Source: Acidobacteriota bacterium (GTDB lineage Bacteria > Acidobacteriota > Holophagae > Thermotomaculales > Thermotomaculaceae). From it: a DNA stretch of 7,974 nt. The DNA is taken from the NCBI GenBank assembly GCA_027038695.1, contig JALWHA010000275.1, positions 1-7,974 of the forward strand, read 5' to 3'. Below the pieces are notes generated by a model that had not been told where the DNA came from, did no database searches, and was given only the letters and a program-made list of their open reading frames with translations. The position numbers were made by a program, and so were the translations under genes. Of the stretch, positions 6,180-7,974 are shown one piece after another; positions within the stretch are counted from its first letter, which is position 1; each line of letters opens with the position of its first letter.

Positions 6180-7096
6180 TACTCCTCCTCCTTTGAAAAG
6201 ATGTTTACCAGAATAGACTGGGAAACATACATTAAATTCTTAGAGTATTCATTAATAACCAATTTGTCTTTTACGTCAGAACAAATCTCTTCCCCTATAC
6301 GCAACGGCATTGGATGAAATACTAAAACATCATCTTTGCCGGTTTTTTTCACTAATTCATTATTCACGGTATAACCTTTAAAATCCCTGTACCTTTTTTC
6401 CTTTTCCTTTTCCATTCCAATAGATACCCACACATCGGTGACAATAATGTCTGCACCCTTTATAAAATTAATATCATTTGTAATTGTTAACCTTCCTCCG
6501 CTTTCTTTATTAAAATTTTCGCAAATTTCAACAACCTCCGGGTTAGGCTCGTAATCCTTAGGAGTTATAACAACCGATTTGTTGCCGAAAATACTGTTTA
6601 AAAGCATAAGGGAATGGCAGGTATTGTACCCGTCTCCCACATAAACGAATTTAAACCCTTTAAAATCACCTTTAATTTCTTTTACGGTATAGCCTACGGT
6701 TAAAGCCACAATAGGAATATACATCGCACTCATACTATTGATAACGGGAATTGAACCGAAATTAGCAAAATCTTCAACATCCTGATGGGATAAAGCCCTG
6801 ATAACAAGTGCGTCTAAATAATTGGATAATGCATTGGCGGTATGGTATACGGATTCTCCTCTTGACAATTGTAATTCTGACGTTTTAAAGAAAACAGGAT
6901 TCCCGCCCAATCTGTATATTCCGCTTTCAAAGGCAAACCTGCTTCTTGTTGATACTTTTTGAAAATAAAGCCCTATTACTTTTCCTTTTAAAAAATCGGA
7001 AAAGTTTTCAGGAAAATTTTTTATATTATCCGCTATGTTAAAAACCGTTAAAATCTCATCTCTTTTAACATCCTTAAGTGTTAAAAGATGTTTCAC
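6179..7096 (-). CDS. Ornithine/aspartate carbamoyltransferase-like protein with remodelled active site
   Basis: A 305-residue transcarbamylase-fold protein of nearly normal length (family about 305-340). Kept features are the carbamoyl-phosphate loop STRSR (49-53), LQLSRGES (76-82) in the position of the 80s loop, Arg100 at the end of the following strand, the second-domain VGDGYN (153-158) and DVWVS (221-225), which binds the ornithine amino acid part in true OTCs. Changed features: the HPxQ motif that contacts the carbamoyl group reads IPIV (127-130); HCLP reads HPMP (261-264), closer to the HPLP of aspartate carbamoyltransferase; the ENR motif near the C-terminus reads SKNL (285-288), losing the Arg; SMG reads SIG. 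Automatic annotation will likely call this argF, but I doubt it makes citrulline. The start codon is GTG at 7096 with GAGG 8 bases upstream, overlapping the carbamate kinase stop in GTGA. The fold is sure; substrate and activity are unknown. Confidence 0.9.
   Translation of the reverse strand: MKHLLTLKDVKRDEILTVFNIADNIKNFPENFSDFLKGKVIGLYFQKVSTRSRFAFESGIYRLGGNPVFFKTSELQLSRGESVYHTANALSNYLDALVIRALSHQDVEDFANFGSIPVINSMSAMYIPIVALTVGYTVKEIKGDFKGFKFVYVGDGYNTCHSLMLLNSIFGNKSVVITPKDYEPNPEVVEICENFNKESGGRLTITNDINFIKGADIIVTDVWVSIGMEKEKEKRYRDFKGYTVNNELVKKTGKDDVLVFHPMPLRIGEEICSDVKDKLVINEYSKNLMYVSQSILVNIFSKEEE
6182..6193 (-). promoter_or_regulatory. Ribosome binding site of the GTPase gene, embedded in the last codons of the upstream gene
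   Basis: AAGGAGGAGGAG on the minus strand is both the terminal Lys-Glu-Glu-Glu codons of the transcarbamylase-like gene and a repeated Shine-Dalgarno sequence. It ends two bases before the ATG at 6179, but the best-spaced GGAGG copies lie further upstream. With the TAATG overlap it indicates translational coupling. Confidence 0.7.
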
Positions 7097-7974
7097 GGCA
7101 CAATCCTCGTTCCTACCGCTGATATATCGTTTGTTTTTTCAATAGCCTCCGCTGAGGTAATCAATACCTCTTTCCCCCCGTGTTTAATATACTCTATGGC
7201 CGCTTCGATCTTAGGCTTCATACTACCTGCAGGGAACTGCCCCTCTTCAAGCATCTCCTCGGCCTCCGCTACGGTAATTCTATCCAAAGCTTTTTGAGAC
7301 GGCTTGCCGAAGTCTTTAAAAACCTTATCAACACCTGTTAGAATAATAAACAAATCCGCATTTAGTTTTCTTGCTAACAAACTTGAGGTGTAATCTTTGT
7401 CTATTACCGCTTCAACTCCAAGTAAATATCCTGACAGGTCTTTTTTAACAGGAATACCGCCACCTCCTCCTGCTATAACGGTATAACCTGAATCAAGAAG
7501 AACCTTTATTGCGTCAAGTTGAACAATTTCCAGAGGCTTTGGCGATGGGACAACTTTTCTCCATCCCCTTCCCGCATCTTCCTTCATATGCCATTTCTTT
7601 GTTCTCATTAACTCTTCGGCTCTAAATTCGGGATAAAAAGGCCCTACAGGCTTTGTAGGGTTTTTAAAGGCGGGATCTTTATGGTCAACGACAACTTCGG
7701 TTATAACGGTTGAAACTTTCGGCTCTTCTTTAGCGGCAATAAGCCTATTTATTAAAGTTCTTTCAATCATATACCCCATGCTTCCTTCGGTCATTGCCCC
7801 GCAAATATCAAGAGTGTAAGGGGGTATTTCGCTTATAGCCCTCTCCTGTTGAATAAGGATATTTCCTACTTGAGGCCCGTTGCCGTGAACGACAAGAAGT
7901 TTGTATCCGCTTTTTATAACATGGAACATCATTTCAGCCGCTTTTTTGGCATTTTCAAGTTGTTCTGCCTGGGT
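7093..7974 (-). CDS. arcC: Carbamate kinase, partial (N-terminus beyond right edge)
   Basis: The frame stays open to the right edge: 14 codons precede the first in-window ATG at 7932, giving 293 visible residues. About 20 N-terminal residues with the ALGGNAL strand lie outside. The enzyme reversibly phosphorylates ADP with carbamoyl phosphate, yielding ATP, ammonia and CO2, and works as the ATP-forming last step of arginine deiminase, agmatine or purine/allantoin catabolism. In visible numbering I see HGNGPQVGN (30-38), the P-subdomain segment DPAFKNPTKPVGPFY (100-114), the Gly-rich AGGGGGIPV (168-176), DKDYTSS (192-198) and the nucleotide-site GSMKPK (250-255). All expected family motifs in the visible part are intact, so catalysis is likely normal. 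The stop codon overlaps the GTG start of the next gene by four bases. No arginine deiminase gene is in the window, so the source of carbamoyl phosphate is not shown. Confidence 0.95.
   Translation of the reverse strand, partial: TQAEQLENAKKAAEMMFHVIKSGYKLLVVHGNGPQVGNILIQQERAISEIPPYTLDICGAMTEGSMGYMIERTLINRLIAAKEEPKVSTVITEVVVDHKDPAFKNPTKPVGPFYPEFRAEELMRTKKWHMKEDAGRGWRKVVPSPKPLEIVQLDAIKVLLDSGYTVIAGGGGGIPVKKDLSGYLLGVEAVIDKDYTSSLLARKLNADLFIILTGVDKVFKDFGKPSQKALDRITVAEAEEMLEEGQFPAGSMKPKIEAAIEYIKHGGKEVLITSAEAIEKTNDISAVGTRIVP

Noticed and set aside
6969..7025. AT-rich imperfect inverted repeats around the AAAAGTTTTC stretch
   Set aside because: They are inside the N-terminal coding part of the transcarbamylase-like gene, reflect Lys/Phe codons, and lack a GC-rich stem.
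6179..7096. Plain annotation as ornithine carbamoyltransferase (argF/arcB)
   Set aside because: The HPxQ, HCLP and ENR motifs are not conserved, so a gene symbol implying citrulline synthesis is not supported.
7930..7932. ATG at 7932 as the carbamate kinase start
   Set aside because: The frame continues upstream to the window edge with family-like sequence (EQLENAKKAAE), and the conserved N-terminal strand would be missing otherwise. It is an internal Met.

Overview
The window is bacterial and compact, with every supportable gene on the minus strand. It has fairly AT-rich, lysine- and isoleucine-rich coding sequence and Shine-Dalgarno sites of the GGAGG type. Genes are separated by very short gaps or overlap. 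The gene set (carbamate kinase, a COG2403-type GTPase, DUF1015, Na+/H+-coupled Pit with DUF47) suggests an anaerobic or fermentative, possibly thermophilic bacterium. I cannot place it in a phylum from this sequence alone. No tRNA, rRNA, CRISPR array, insertion sequence or phage gene is visible, and no gap exceeds about 60 bases.

Region A (7974 down to 3584) reads right to left as one tightly coupled operon. It holds carbamate kinase (start beyond the right edge), an ornithine-carbamoyltransferase-like protein, a P-loop GTPase of the family often auto-annotated as cyclic 2,3-diphosphoglycerate synthase, and a DUF1015 protein. It ends at a clear intrinsic terminator at 3577-3605. Junctions are GTGA and TAATG overlaps and one 13-base gap. 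The transcarbamylase-like protein keeps the STRxR phosphate loop and the DVWVS motif. It has lost the HPxQ motif, the Cys of HCLP and the Arg of the C-terminal ENR motif, so ordinary ornithine carbamoyltransferase activity is doubtful. Together with carbamate kinase and two proteins of poorly known function, this is the best candidate in the window for an undescribed pathway. My inference is carbamoyl-phosphate-yielding catabolism of an unknown carbamoylated compound, or a related carbamoyl transfer.

Region B (3565 down to 1618) is a phosphate-uptake pair: a DUF47/PhoU-like regulator followed by a PiT-type phosphate transporter of the SLC20/TmPiT-like subfamily.

Region C (1612 down to 1) starts with a plausible promoter whose -10 box sits 6 bases before the start codon, which would give a leaderless mRNA. 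Three overlapping genes follow: a PlsC-like acyltransferase with a degenerate motif III, an unknown 121-residue single-pass membrane protein, and a 2-TM potassium channel with a RCK/TrkA-N domain. The channel runs off the left edge and carries an unusual TVGFR selectivity filter.
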